Below, piece after piece: positions 27,695-36,488 of a stretch of 55,026 nt of DNA. Source of the DNA: Bryobacteraceae bacterium. GTDB taxonomy: Bacteria > Acidobacteriota > Terriglobia > Bryobacterales > Bryobacteraceae. A model generated the notes under the pieces. It was not told where the DNA came from, searched no databases, and worked only from the letters and a program-made list of their open reading frames with translations. Position 1 is the first letter of the stretch. Each line of letters opens with the position of its first letter. A program made the translations under genes and the position numbers. The DNA lies in contig JASIAM010000108.1 of NCBI GenBank assembly GCA_030041985.1, forward strand, positions 1-55,026, given 5' to 3'.

Positions 27695-27724
27695 GTGGCG
27701 CCGGGGCTTCTGCCCCGCCGCCGG
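27695..27724 (+). terminator. GC-rich hairpin after rplY
   Basis: CGGGGC-TTCT-GCCCCG (27702-27717) is a perfect six-pair stem extended by further GGCG/CGCC pairing. It lacks a T run, so a terminator role is uncertain. The remaining 200-bp rplY-pth gap shows nothing else. Confidence 0.3.
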
Positions 27725-27839
27725 GCTTCCGCCTGGCGTCGCGCGCAGACAGAAAGCTTTCGATCCTGCGCGGAAACTACTGTCAAGACGCCGGGACACA
27801 GAGCCAAACATAAAATGAGAATCTCTGCGGTGCGTATAT

Positions 27840-28436
27840 ATGGATCTGTTCCTGGTGGCCGGTCTGGGCAACCCCGGCGAGGAATATGCGCATACCCCGC
27901 ATAACCTCGGATTCCTGGTGGTCGATGAGCTGGCCCAGCGCCACGGCATACGCGTTTCCCGCAAAGATTCCCAAGCGCTTATCGGGCTGGGCGAGATCGA
28001 CGGGCATCGCGTGATGTTGGCCCAACCCCAGACCTTTATGAATCTCAGCGGGAACTCGGTGCGCGCGCTCATGGAGAAACATGAGATCGGGTTGGACGGC
28101 CTGGTGGTGGTTTATGACGAGTTGGATCTGCCTTGGGGTGCATTGAAGATTAAGCCCAAGGGATCGGCTGCCGGTCACAACGGCATGCAGTCGGTGATCG
28201 AGAAACTGGGAACGCAAAACATCGTTCGGGTCCGGCTGGGCATTCATCCCGGCCACCAACTCGCAAGCGGAAAGGATTTTCTGCTTTCGCCCCTGAGGCG
28301 CGGGCAGAGGAAGGAATTGGACGAATTCGTCGGCTGCGCGGCCGATGCGGTTCGTTCGATAATTGCCGAGGGCGTCGAAAAGGCCATGACGAAATTCAAT
28401 CGTCGCGCCCCAGGCTTACCAACAGAGGAAGCATGA
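27840..28436 (+). CDS. pth: Peptidyl-tRNA hydrolase
   Basis: 198 aa; recycles peptidyl-tRNA released from stalled ribosomes. The conserved [18 protein letters not shown] carries the catalytic His21; [23 protein letters not shown] and [18 protein letters not shown] are also present. It overlaps rpsF by ATGA. No ribosome site is obvious at the ATG. Confidence 0.96.
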   Translation: MDLFLVAGLGNPGEEYAHTPHNLGFLVVDELAQRHGIRVSRKDSQALIGLGEIDGHRVMLAQPQTFMNLSGNSVRALMEKHEIGLDGLVVVYDELDLPWGALKIKPKGSAAGHNGMQSVIEKLGTQNIVRVRLGIHPGHQLASGKDFLLSPLRRGQRKELDEFVGCAADAVRSIIAEGVEKAMTKFNRRAPGLPTEEA

Positions 28437-28891
28437 GAATTTACGAAGAGCTGTTTATTGTGAAACCGGATGCGCCGGAAGAGGAAGCCGATCAGTTCGT
28501 GGAGCAGTTGCGGTCCCATCTGATGGCATCCGGCGGCACGGTGGATAAAGTCGAAAAATGGGGCAAGCGGCGGCTGGCTTATAAAGTCGATAAGTACCAC
28601 GAAGGCGCCTACGTGCTGCTCCAGTTCTCAGCCGGGCCGGATGCGGTCAAAGAAGTGGAGCGCCGCTTGCGCGTTTCCGACCTGGTGATTAAGTTTTTGA
28701 CAGTGCGCATCGATGAGACGCTGAAGCGTCTCGAAAAGCGCAAGAAGGAACGGGAAATGCGCGCTGCCCGGCGGCCGGCGCCCGCTGCCGCTCCTGCGCC
28801 CCTGCTTCCGGGAATGTCGCCGGGAGTTTCTCCCCAGGAAACTCCCGCCATGCCCGGTTTACCGCGTGAAACCCAACCGAGGGAGAGTTAA
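28433..28891 (+). CDS. rpsF: 30S ribosomal protein S6
   Basis: 152 aa. The S6 fold covers 1-100 ([53 protein letters not shown]). A 45-residue Pro/Ala-rich tail with [20 protein letters not shown] follows and is not part of the standard protein. It forms the usual rpsF-rpsR-rplI cluster; S6 and S18 bind 16S rRNA as a pair. Its start overlaps the pth stop. Confidence 0.96.
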   Translation: MRIYEELFIVKPDAPEEEADQFVEQLRSHLMASGGTVDKVEKWGKRRLAYKVDKYHEGAYVLLQFSAGPDAVKEVERRLRVSDLVIKFLTVRIDETLKRLEKRKKEREMRAARRPAPAAAPAPLLPGMSPGVSPQETPAMPGLPRETQPRES

Positions 28892-28894
28892 GCT

Positions 28895-29194
28895 ATGCCC
28901 GAATCGAGAGGAAGACCAGGCAGTGCCGCGCAGCGCCCCACCGGAGGCGATAAGGCGCTGGCTACCCAAAAGAAACAGTATTTCAGGCGCAAGAAAGTTT
29001 GCCGCTTCTGCGTGGAGCGCATCGACGACATTAACTATAAGGACGTGAAGCTGCTGCACGCCTTCGTAGCCGAACGCGGAAAGATCGTCCCGCGCCGCAT
29101 TTCCGGAGTCTGCGCGCCCCACCAGAGGCGCTTGGCCGACGCCATCAAGAAAGCCCGCAATATCGCGCTGTTGCCCTTCGCGGCAGTGATTTAG
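28895..29194 (+). CDS. rpsR: 30S ribosomal protein S18
   Basis: 99 aa. The core has [39 protein letters not shown] and [20 protein letters not shown]. The CxxC plus later Cys is the zinc-type (C+) form. An N-terminal extension of about 25 residues rich in Gly/Arg/Pro precedes the core. It is 3 bp after rpsF. Confidence 0.96.
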   Translation: MPESRGRPGSAAQRPTGGDKALATQKKQYFRRKKVCRFCVERIDDINYKDVKLLHAFVAERGKIVPRRISGVCAPHQRRLADAIKKARNIALLPFAAVI

Positions 29195-29214
29195 CCATTG
29201 CGACGGAGATTTTC

Positions 29215-29661
29215 ATGGAAATCATTCTGAGAGAAGATATCGATAAGCTGGGCACGCGCGGCCAGGTGGTGAAGGTCGCTCCCGGCTATGCCCGTAATTT
29301 CCTGCTCCCCAAACGTCTCGCGGTGGCGGCCACCGATGCCAACCGCAAGATCGTGGAGCAGGAGCGCCAGGCGCACCTGCGCAAGGAAGCCAAGCAAAAG
29401 AGCGAGGCCGAGGATCTGGGCAAACTACTCACCGGGACCGCGGTGACCATCGCCCAAAAAGCCGGAGAAAACGATCAACTCTTCGGCTCAGTTACCGCGC
29501 AGGATATCGCCAATGCCTTGGCGGCGCGCAATTTCATGATCGACCGCCGCAAGGTGCAACTGGATGAGCCCATCAAACAACTGGGTGAGTACAAAGTGAA
29601 TCTGCGGCTGCACAAAGAAGTCGCCACGGAAATTGTGGTGAACGTCGTGCGTGAGGCATAG
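29215..29661 (+). CDS. rplI: 50S ribosomal protein L9
   Basis: 148 aa, the normal length. The N-terminal domain MEIILREDIDKLGTRGQVVK with GYARNFLLPKRLAV, a long connecting helix (about 45-75) and a C-terminal domain with FGSVTAQDIANAL are present. It is the last gene of the plus-strand run that starts at acyP. Confidence 0.97.
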   Translation: MEIILREDIDKLGTRGQVVKVAPGYARNFLLPKRLAVAATDANRKIVEQERQAHLRKEAKQKSEAEDLGKLLTGTAVTIAQKAGENDQLFGSVTAQDIANALAARNFMIDRRKVQLDEPIKQLGEYKVNLRLHKEVATEIVVNVVREA

Positions 29662-29685
29662 GGCACAGAGGGCCCGGTGCCAACA

Positions 29686-29726
29686 GCTCGTGCGCTCGCG
29701 GTATTACAGAAGCTGAGCGCACGAGC
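29686..29726. terminator. Inverted repeat between convergent rplI and the OmpA-family gene
   Basis: GCTCGTGCGCTC (29686-29697) and GAGCGCACGAGC (29715-29726) are a perfect 12-bp inverted repeat with a 17-nt loop, exactly between two convergent genes. It reads the same on both strands and so could stop transcription from either side, although neither side has a clear T run. Confidence 0.6.
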
Positions 29727-29744
29727 CGCCGGCCCACAGAATCA

Positions 29745-31346
29745 TCAGCGCGGGGGAACTACGCTGTAGGTCCGGTCCCAAAAGGGCAGGGTACCGATGG
29801 GGTCCCCGGAAATAACAATTTCCACGCGTCGGTTGTCGATTCGCCCGTTCTCGGTGGCATTGGAAGTGAGAGGGCGCGAATCGCCGTAGCCCTGGGTCGA
29901 AACCATACCGCTTGCGAGGCCCGCTGTGACGAGCGTATTCCCCACCGCGGCCGCTCGATCCGAGGAGAACTGACTGCTGCCCGGAGTGTCCGTGTACCCT
30001 TCTACCGCCACGTGCAAGCCGGGCTGCGAAGCCACAATAGAAGCTACGCGGGATACCTCCTGAGCGGCTTCGGGGCGGAGCGTCGCGCCGGTGAAATCGG
30101 CATCGCTCACAGTGACCACGATGCCGCGCGGAGTATCGCGGGTGGTCAGTTCCCCGTTCAACTTTTCAAGCAACTGGCCGCGTAGCTCCTTTTGAGCGGT
30201 CTCGGAAGCTTGTGCGCCAGGGGGCGGCGGCTGGGGAAGATTGGCTGCGGATTGGAAGCGATCCGCTTGGGCCCGCGCGGCGCTGGCTTGCGCTTCGGCT
30301 TGCTCGCGAGCCTGATGTTCTGCTTGGGCCTGCGCGCGCGCGGCATCGGCATCGGCTTGCGCCTGCTGCACCGCTGCTTGCGCCTGCTGCACGGCCGCTT
30401 CCGCCTGCGCTTTGGCTTGCTGCGCCTGAGCCGCTTCGGTTTGCGCAGTGGCTAACTGCGCGGCCTGCTTACGCTGATCCGCGATCACGCGCGCATCTTC
30501 CGCCATCTGCGACGCCTCCCGGGCGTTCTGCACGATCAGGCTGGTATCGCCTTTGGCCGCCTGCAGGCGCTGCGCCTCGCTGTAGGCATGTTCGGCCTTG
30601 GCAAAGGTATTAGGAGCGTACTGGTCAGCCCCAGCCGCGCGGGCTATTCCCATGGCGTTCTGTGCCTCGTACAGTTGCAACAAGGCCTCATATTCGCGCA
30701 TGGATACTTTGGGCGCCTTGCTCACCTGGTTGTCGAGATTCTGGCTGGCTTCGACATCATACGTGTAGTGCCCGCGCGGCATCAGCTCATACTTCGCCTC
30801 AATCGGCTGAGTGGCGCCCAGCGTATCGGGGCGGATCTTGTTTTCCAGAACTACCACGTCACTTGGTTGCCGCACCGAGGAAAACGGCTCCGCCGTCACG
30901 ATCAGCCCGAAGACTTGCAGATCGGTAGTCACCCGCAAATGCCCATGGTCCCCTGAGTCCGTGACAATTTCGCCCAGGTTGTGCGGTGCGCCTTCCGGGG
31001 TAATCGCCCACAGGACATAGGTCAAATATTCACGCCCGAATCTCACCGGAGCAGCCAGGTTATCGAAGTGGGCATCGATTTCCGTGCGGCCGCGCTTCGA
31101 TTCGACCGTGGCATCCCCTTTGGCCTTGTTGAGCAGCACCGTGCCGCGAAAATCGATCTTGGTCGGACCGGAGCGATATTGATAATTGACCGCCTCAACA
31201 TTACGCTCCGTTACGGTAACGCGGTACAAGGGCACCGATTCACTTTTCGGTGGAGCTTCCTGGCAAATTGCCGGAAGCGCGCCGCAAACGGCTAAGATAG
31301 AAAGGCCGCGAGCGGCCCGGACCATCTGAATCCATGTGCGATTCAT
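29745..31346 (-). CDS. OmpA-family peptidoglycan-binding outer-membrane protein with coiled coil
   Basis: 533 aa from the ATG at 31346 (GGAGGG 5 nt upstream); an in-frame TTG at 31358 is less likely. Signal peptide at about 1-30 (SILAVCGALPAICQ-E). Residues 35-215 form a beta-rich domain of unknown family. Residues 220-390 are a long Ala/Gln-rich coiled coil (units like AQAQQAKAQAEAAVQQAQAA) that starts with a DUF4398-like helix pair. Residues 395-520 are the OmpA C-terminal domain with VEGYTDTPGSSQFSSDRAAA and NGRIDNRRVEI. It probably links the outer membrane to the cell wall. It is convergent with rplI. Confidence 0.85.
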   Translation of the reverse strand: MNRTWIQMVRAARGLSILAVCGALPAICQEAPPKSESVPLYRVTVTERNVEAVNYQYRSGPTKIDFRGTVLLNKAKGDATVESKRGRTEIDAHFDNLAAPVRFGREYLTYVLWAITPEGAPHNLGEIVTDSGDHGHLRVTTDLQVFGLIVTAEPFSSVRQPSDVVVLENKIRPDTLGATQPIEAKYELMPRGHYTYDVEASQNLDNQVSKAPKVSMREYEALLQLYEAQNAMGIARAAGADQYAPNTFAKAEHAYSEAQRLQAAKGDTSLIVQNAREASQMAEDARVIADQRKQAAQLATAQTEAAQAQQAKAQAEAAVQQAQAAVQQAQADADAARAQAQAEHQAREQAEAQASAARAQADRFQSAANLPQPPPPGAQASETAQKELRGQLLEKLNGELTTRDTPRGIVVTVSDADFTGATLRPEAAQEVSRVASIVASQPGLHVAVEGYTDTPGSSQFSSDRAAAVGNTLVTAGLASGMVSTQGYGDSRPLTSNATENGRIDNRRVEIVISGDPIGTLPFWDRTYSVVPPR

Positions 31347-31439
31347 TTCGCCCTCCAAACAAGCAACGTATTGCAGGTAGCGTGCCGTTCTCGGGAATCG
31401 TGAGGTTCAGCACGTACACTAGGGATTAGAAAATTAGAG

Positions 31440-32771
31440 ATGATTTCACGATACACACGCCCGGAAATGGGCCGGATCTGGAGTGACCAGAACAAATTCC
31501 AGCAGTGGCTTGAGGTAGAACTGGCGGCATCGGAAGCGCTTGCGGATCTGGGCGTGGTGCCACGAGAGGCGGCGCGATTATTGCGCGAGCATGCCGGTTT
31601 CGAAGTGCGGCGGATTTTCGAGATCGAAAATGAGGTGAAGCACGATGTGATCGCCTTCACAACGGCGGTGGCCGAAACCCTGGCGAGCGCGGGGCACGCC
31701 GAGGCTTCACGCTGGCTGCACTACGGCCTGACTTCCAATGACATCGTGGACACCGCTCAGGCGTTGCAACTGCGGCAGGCTTCGGCCATTCTGCTACGGG
31801 ATCTTGAGGACCTGCGCGCCGTGCTCCGCAGGCGCGCCTGGGAGTTCCGCCACACCGTGCAGATTGGCCGTACCCATGGCATGCACGCCGAGCCAATCAC
31901 CTTCGGACTCAAGCTGGCCATCTGGCACGACGAAGCGGGCCGCGGCCTGGAGCGCCTGTGCGCCGCCGCTGAGGAATTGCGCGTGGGGAAAACTTCGGGC
32001 GCGGTGGGAACCTACGCCCACATAGGGCCGGAGGTGGAGGAGCGAATCTGCGCCAGGCTGAACTTGAAGCCGGCACCCATTTCTTCCCAGGTGATTGGAC
32101 GCGACCGTCATGCGAACTTTGTCGCCGCTCTCGCGCTGGTGGCAGCCTTGTGCGAGCACGTCGCGCTCGAAGTGCGCCATTTGCAGCGCACCGAGGTCCG
32201 CGAGGCCGAGGAGTATTTTTCCAAAGGCCAGAAGGGCAGTTCTGCCATGCCGCACAAACGCAATCCCGTAAACGCGGAGCAGATTTGCGGCCTGGCGCGG
32301 GTGGTACGCGCCAATGCGCAGGCGGCACTGGAAAATGTGGCGCTGTGGCACGAGCGCGACATTTCACATTCCTCGGTGGAGCGCGTCATTCTGCCGGATT
32401 CCACCATCCTGACGGATTATCTGCTGGCCCGAACGACGCAGCTTGTGGAGAAACTGGTAGTCTACCCGGAGCGCATGCGGCGCAACCTGGAGATGACCCG
32501 AGGCTTGGTTTTCTCGGGCCAGTTACTCCTCGATCTGGCGGCCGCCGGAATGCTGCGCGAGGAGGCTTACCGCATTGTGCAAGGGCATGCCATGCGCGCC
32601 TGGGAGAGCGACGGCGATTTCCGCGCGGCGATTGACGCCGACCCGGAGATTGCCAACGTGCTCACAAAGCAACAGGTAACGGAAGCGTTTTCGCTCGACA
32701 GGCAGCTCCGCAATGTGGACCGGATTTTCGAGCGGGTGTTCGCGGGCGAGTGGCCGCCGGAAGCCAAATGA
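31440..32771 (+). CDS. purB: Adenylosuccinate lyase
   Basis: 443 aa; acts twice in purine synthesis (SAICAR to AICAR, and adenylosuccinate to AMP). The family signature GSSAMPHKRNPVNAEQI is present, together with TSNDIVDTA, the catalytic-His block GRTHGMHAEP, and KTSGAVGTYAHI. It is of the Bacillus/Thermotoga length class. It is divergent from the OmpA-family gene with about 90 bp between; a weak TTAGAG site precedes the ATG. Confidence 0.96.
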   Translation: MISRYTRPEMGRIWSDQNKFQQWLEVELAASEALADLGVVPREAARLLREHAGFEVRRIFEIENEVKHDVIAFTTAVAETLASAGHAEASRWLHYGLTSNDIVDTAQALQLRQASAILLRDLEDLRAVLRRRAWEFRHTVQIGRTHGMHAEPITFGLKLAIWHDEAGRGLERLCAAAEELRVGKTSGAVGTYAHIGPEVEERICARLNLKPAPISSQVIGRDRHANFVAALALVAALCEHVALEVRHLQRTEVREAEEYFSKGQKGSSAMPHKRNPVNAEQICGLARVVRANAQAALENVALWHERDISHSSVERVILPDSTILTDYLLARTTQLVEKLVVYPERMRRNLEMTRGLVFSGQLLLDLAAAGMLREEAYRIVQGHAMRAWESDGDFRAAIDADPEIANVLTKQQVTEAFSLDRQLRNVDRIFERVFAGEWPPEAK

Positions 32772-32923
32772 GAGTCTTGGCTAAGGGCGCCTCCGCCGGG
32801 CATTAGGTAGCATAAGAAAACGGCGATTAGCTTCGATGCTCGCGGGAGTGAGCCACAAAACGTCCTGGCCGGAACTGCCCGCTAATGAGATAATCTGTTG
32901 AAACAGCCGATGAGAATGAATAG

Positions 32924-33994
32924 ATGAAGACGCGCGGCTCGGGTACGGAACTGCTGTTTCCGGAGTTGTCCACTGGACCGGAGAATCCTTGGATCACCGC
33001 ATCGGCCCGCATACACGCTATTGGTCATCCAACTGGACTCACGGCCCTGGAGCTCTGTGCTGGCGCCGGCGGGCAAGCCCTCGGGCTGGAAGAGGCTGGG
33101 ATCGAGCATGCGGGATTGGTAGAAGCCGACAAAAGTGCCTGCGCCACACTTCGGTTGAACCGGCCAACGTGGAACGTCATCGAGGAAGACCTAAACAAGT
33201 TTGACGGCACCCCATTTAAGGGAGTCGATCTCATCTCCGGCGGCCTGCCATGCCCGCCGTTTTCAGTGGCCGGGAAGCAACTCGGCAGGAGGGACGAACG
33301 AAATCTCTTTCCGGCCATGATCCGCCTGGTCGATCAAATCCGCCCGCGAGCCATTATGATCGAGAACGTGAGGGGCTTTCTGGATGCAGTTTTTCAAGAT
33401 TACCGTGGCTACGTCAGAGATGAGCTCCTGAAGCTCGGCTACGAGCCTGGGTGGAAACTGATGAACGCCTCGGAATTCGGTATTCCACAGTTGCGGCCGA
33501 GAGTGGTGTTTGTTGCGGTCCGCAAAGAGTTTTCGCAATATTTCTTATGGCCTCAGCCATCGGACATCACTCCAAAGTCAGTGGGTGAAGTTCTGCTCGA
33601 CTTGATGGCGGCGAATGGCTGGAAGGGTGCTGCCCGGTGGGCGAGGCAGGCCGACGAAATCGCTCCCACGATTGTTGGCGGTTCGCACAAGCACGGCGGA
33701 CCTGACCTCGGGCCCACACGGGCACGCAAGGCGTGGGGAGCGCTCGGAGTCGATGGCCTCGGGTTGGCAAATGATCCACCGGGCCCGGACTTCCCGATGG
33801 ATGGCATGCCGCGCCGAACCGTGAGGATGGTAGCCAGATTGCAAGGCTTCCCGGATGAATGGCGATTTGCCGGCGGTAAAACTCAGTCCTACCGCCAGGT
33901 TGGCAATGCGTTTCCTCCTCCCTTTGCGCGGGCGGTCGCCGAACAGATTAAGCAATGCTTGGTTGCCTCCCGGTCCTTGAGGATTGCCGGTTGA
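32924..33994 (+). CDS. DNA (cytosine-5-)-methyltransferase of a type II R-M system
   Basis: 356 aa m5C methylase with motifs in the standard order: I LELCAGAGGQALGL (42-55), IV SGGLPCPPFS with catalytic Cys110, VI IENVRG, VIII QLRPRVVFVAV, and X YRQVGNAFPPPFA. The target-recognition region lies at about 230-310. The gene next door encodes an NgoMIV-type nuclease, so it should methylate a cytosine in GCCGGC. GC is somewhat below the neighbours (about 55%), which suits acquisition by transfer. Confidence 0.93.
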   Translation: MKTRGSGTELLFPELSTGPENPWITASARIHAIGHPTGLTALELCAGAGGQALGLEEAGIEHAGLVEADKSACATLRLNRPTWNVIEEDLNKFDGTPFKGVDLISGGLPCPPFSVAGKQLGRRDERNLFPAMIRLVDQIRPRAIMIENVRGFLDAVFQDYRGYVRDELLKLGYEPGWKLMNASEFGIPQLRPRVVFVAVRKEFSQYFLWPQPSDITPKSVGEVLLDLMAANGWKGAARWARQADEIAPTIVGGSHKHGGPDLGPTRARKAWGALGVDGLGLANDPPGPDFPMDGMPRRTVRMVARLQGFPDEWRFAGGKTQSYRQVGNAFPPPFARAVAEQIKQCLVASRSLRIAG

Positions 33995-34878
33995 GTGCTG
34001 ATATCTCCCTATTCCAGGCCGCACGCAAGAGCTACCATGCCGCTCTCTTGGAGAGTGGCGTGCTTTGCATGACGCCCCGAAAGAAGCCGAAGAGGGGAAT
34101 GCCCGATGAGTTTCCATCAAATGCGGATGGGGATAGTGTCAGCAGCATAGCGATTGCTCGCGCCATCTTCGGCCAAATTCAGACGGAGACTACGCTAGGC
34201 GGCCGTTTAGCCGGTCAAATATCGGGCAGCAAGTTCGAGCAGATTACGCGCTCGTTTGTCCAAGAGACGTTCACGGCCTTAAAGGCACTTCGCCCTGGAA
34301 AATGGGACTTCAATCCTGAGAAGCGCGCTATCTTCCGGTTCGAGCAGTACCATCATCTCGCAGAACTCTCGGAGGTCGCTGCTAAGAACCCGGAAATAGC
34401 AGTTTTACTCGGGAGCGATTATATGATCGCTCCCGACGTCCTGGTGGTCCGCGAGCCGGAACCGGATGAAGTCATCAATGCCCTCGAAACGATCGTGGAC
34501 GACAAAGTGGCGTTGCGCTCAAGCCTGAGGGAGCGGAACAACAATTTGCCCATACTTCACGCCAGCATTTCCTGTAAATGGACTCTACGAAGCGACCGAG
34601 CGCAAAATGCCCGATCCGAAGCTCTGAACCTGGTTCGGAACCGGAAGGGAAGGTTGCCGCACATTGCGGTTGTAACAGGTGAGCCGCTACCGAGCCGCTT
34701 GGCCTCTCTCGCGCTCGGGACAGGTGACCTGGATTGCGTGTACCATTTCGCGTTGCCGGAGTTGATTGCTGGAGTGGAAAGTCTCGCCAACGAGGATTCG
34801 GCGAACCTGGTGAAGATCATGGCCGACGGGAAGCGTTTGAAGGATATTTCGGACCTGCCATTGGATCTGGCGGTATGA
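33991..34878 (+). CDS. Type II restriction endonuclease, NgoMIV family (predicted GCCGGC)
   Basis: 295 aa from a TTG that overlaps the methylase stop (TTGA). This start restores the family N-terminus (SLFQAARKSYHAALLESGVL), which an internal ATG at 34069 would cut off; an ATG at 33955 is another option. From memory of NgoMIV (286 aa), the active-site residues align: Glu70 to Glu83, Asp140 to Asp149 (SDYMIAPDV), Ser185/Lys187 to Ser194/Lys196 (SISCKW), and Glu201 to Glu210. The block LRSDRAQNARSEALNLVRNR and the end DGKRLKDISDLPLDLAV are nearly identical to it. NgoMIV cuts G^CCGGC as a tetramer, so the same specificity is predicted. Confidence 0.92.
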   Translation: MSADISLFQAARKSYHAALLESGVLCMTPRKKPKRGMPDEFPSNADGDSVSSIAIARAIFGQIQTETTLGGRLAGQISGSKFEQITRSFVQETFTALKALRPGKWDFNPEKRAIFRFEQYHHLAELSEVAAKNPEIAVLLGSDYMIAPDVLVVREPEPDEVINALETIVDDKVALRSSLRERNNNLPILHASISCKWTLRSDRAQNARSEALNLVRNRKGRLPHIAVVTGEPLPSRLASLALGTGDLDCVYHFALPELIAGVESLANEDSANLVKIMADGKRLKDISDLPLDLAV

Positions 34879-35288
34879 CTGACAAGCTCACCCCGGAACG
34901 CCGATCGGCGAACATGAGCAAGATTCGAAGTCAGGATACCTCGCCGGAATTGATTGTGCGCCGGCTAGTTCACGGTATGGGCTATCGATTTCGTTTGCAC
35001 GTCGCCTCACTTCCCGGAAAGCCGGATATCGTCCTCGCCCGTTTAAAGAGCATTATTGAGGTGCGGGGATGCTTCTGGCATCAGCACCCGGGCTGCATCG
35101 ACTCCCATGTCCCAAAGTCACACAAACAGTACTGGGAGCCAAAGCTGCAACGTAATCAGCGGCGGGATAAGGAGAATGGCCGAAGCCTGCGCAAGCTCGG
35201 TTGGAGGGTATACATTGTTTGGGAATGTGAAACGAGGGAGTCCACAAAGCTTTCCCGGCGGATCGCCCGGTTCCTGGAAGTTATGTGA
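34875..35288 (+). CDS. vsr: Very short patch repair (Vsr) endonuclease
   Basis: 137 aa; ATGA overlap with the nuclease gene. The family features are all present: RSANMSKIRSQDTSPELIVR at the N-terminus, GKPDIVL with the catalytic Asp, the GCFWHQHPGC zinc/catalytic block, and YWEPKLQRNQRRDKEN. Vsr nicks next to T:G mismatches made when 5-methylcytosine deaminates, and so protects sites methylated by the partner m5C enzyme. With the two genes before it, it completes a three-gene type II system. Confidence 0.95.
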   Translation: MTDKLTPERRSANMSKIRSQDTSPELIVRRLVHGMGYRFRLHVASLPGKPDIVLARLKSIIEVRGCFWHQHPGCIDSHVPKSHKQYWEPKLQRNQRRDKENGRSLRKLGWRVYIVWECETRESTKLSRRIARFLEVM

Positions 35289-35387
35289 CAATCGCGGCTT
35301 TTCATGCCGATTTCAACACCTGCATACGACATTTCAGGCACTGATCACCCTCCATTCCAATGTCCTCTCAATATGCTCTGCCCGGCA

Positions 35388-35416
35388 TTGACATCGTAAG
35401 CCAAAGTCCGTATCGT
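35388..35416 (+). promoter_or_regulatory. Sigma-70-type promoter
   Basis: TTGACA (35388-35393), a 17-bp spacer and TATCGT (35411-35416), 24 bp before the ATG at 35440. The -35 box is consensus. It would drive the three-gene set 35440-38273. Confidence 0.5.
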
Positions 35417-35439
35417 TGGTATGTTCGGTCGAGGTCAGT

Positions 35440-36441
35440 ATGAAACTTCGAACAGTCGTGGTGCTTGCCGGTATGAGCATGCTCATTCCGTCGATGCCAG
35501 CTCAGACCAAGCATTACACGCCCCCGAAAACTCCCTGGGGCGATCCTGACATTGAAGGGATTTGGCCCGGCAATATGGGCGTTCCCATGCAAAGGCCCGT
35601 CTCGATGGGCGACCGGACGACGCTCACCGACACAGAATATGCCAGACGGGTGGAGCAGGCCCAAAAACAAGCCGCCTCGGATAACGAAGAGCGCGCTCCC
35701 AAAGACGCCCGCGTGGGAATCGGGCCGCCCGCTTACTGGACTGAGCGCGGCACGCCCACCCGCCAGGCTTCGCTGATTATTGATCCGCCGGATGGCCGCA
35801 TCCCGCCGCTGACCCCCGAAGCGCAAAAACGCCGTAAAGAGGCTCGCGGCGGTAAGGGCGATCCGGCTGAGTGGGCCGGCCATGCAGATTCCTGGGAAGA
35901 CCTCAATTTGTATTACCGCTGCATCACTCGCGGTGTGACCGGATCGATCATCCCGGTGGTGTATAACAACGGCAATCAGATTCTGCAGACTCCCGGGTAC
36001 GTGGTGATTCGCAATGAGATGATTCATGAGGCGCGTGTCATTCCGCTCGATGGGAAGCCGCATGTGGGAGAAGCCATTCGCGAATATATGGGTGACTCCC
36101 GCGGGCACTGGGAAGGCAACACGCTGGTAATTGAAACCACCAACTTCACTGACAAAACCAGCATCGGTTCGAACGGAGTGGGATACAACGGCGAAGGCGG
36201 CCGCCATACCGCCGCTCTACGTCTGGTGGAACGGCTGACACGAGTCAATGAAGATACTCTGAATTACCAGGTGACGATTGACGACCCGGAGACTTGGACC
36301 AAACCGTGGACACTGCTGATTCCCTTGAAACGCGATTCGAAATACGAATTTGCCGAGTACGCGTGTCACGAGGGTAATTACGCAATGAAAGATATTCTCG
36401 AGGGCGCGCGCGCCGAAGAAGGGAAGAAAACCGCGCCATAA
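35440..36441 (+). CDS. Exported protein of unknown function
   Basis: 333 aa from the ATG at 35440, with GAGG 6 nt upstream. Signal peptide at about 1-24 (TVVVLAGMSMLIPSMPAQ). The mature protein starts with TPWGDPDIEGIWPGNMGVPM and has DPPDGRIPPLTPEAQKRR, SWEDLNLYYRCITRG and MGDSRGHWEGNTLVIETTNF. These blocks recur in a large family of exported proteins abundant in Acidobacteria and soil proteobacteria with no known activity. It is followed by a dienelactone-hydrolase-like enzyme and a lactonase-like protein, so a role in breakdown of an organic compound is possible but unproven. Confidence 0.8.
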   Translation: MKLRTVVVLAGMSMLIPSMPAQTKHYTPPKTPWGDPDIEGIWPGNMGVPMQRPVSMGDRTTLTDTEYARRVEQAQKQAASDNEERAPKDARVGIGPPAYWTERGTPTRQASLIIDPPDGRIPPLTPEAQKRRKEARGGKGDPAEWAGHADSWEDLNLYYRCITRGVTGSIIPVVYNNGNQILQTPGYVVIRNEMIHEARVIPLDGKPHVGEAIREYMGDSRGHWEGNTLVIETTNFTDKTSIGSNGVGYNGEGGRHTAALRLVERLTRVNEDTLNYQVTIDDPETWTKPWTLLIPLKRDSKYEFAEYACHEGNYAMKDILEGARAEEGKKTAP

Positions 36442-36488
36442 TGCTCGTGCCTCGAAAGGTGATAATCTCTTTCGAAAGGAGCGATCGC

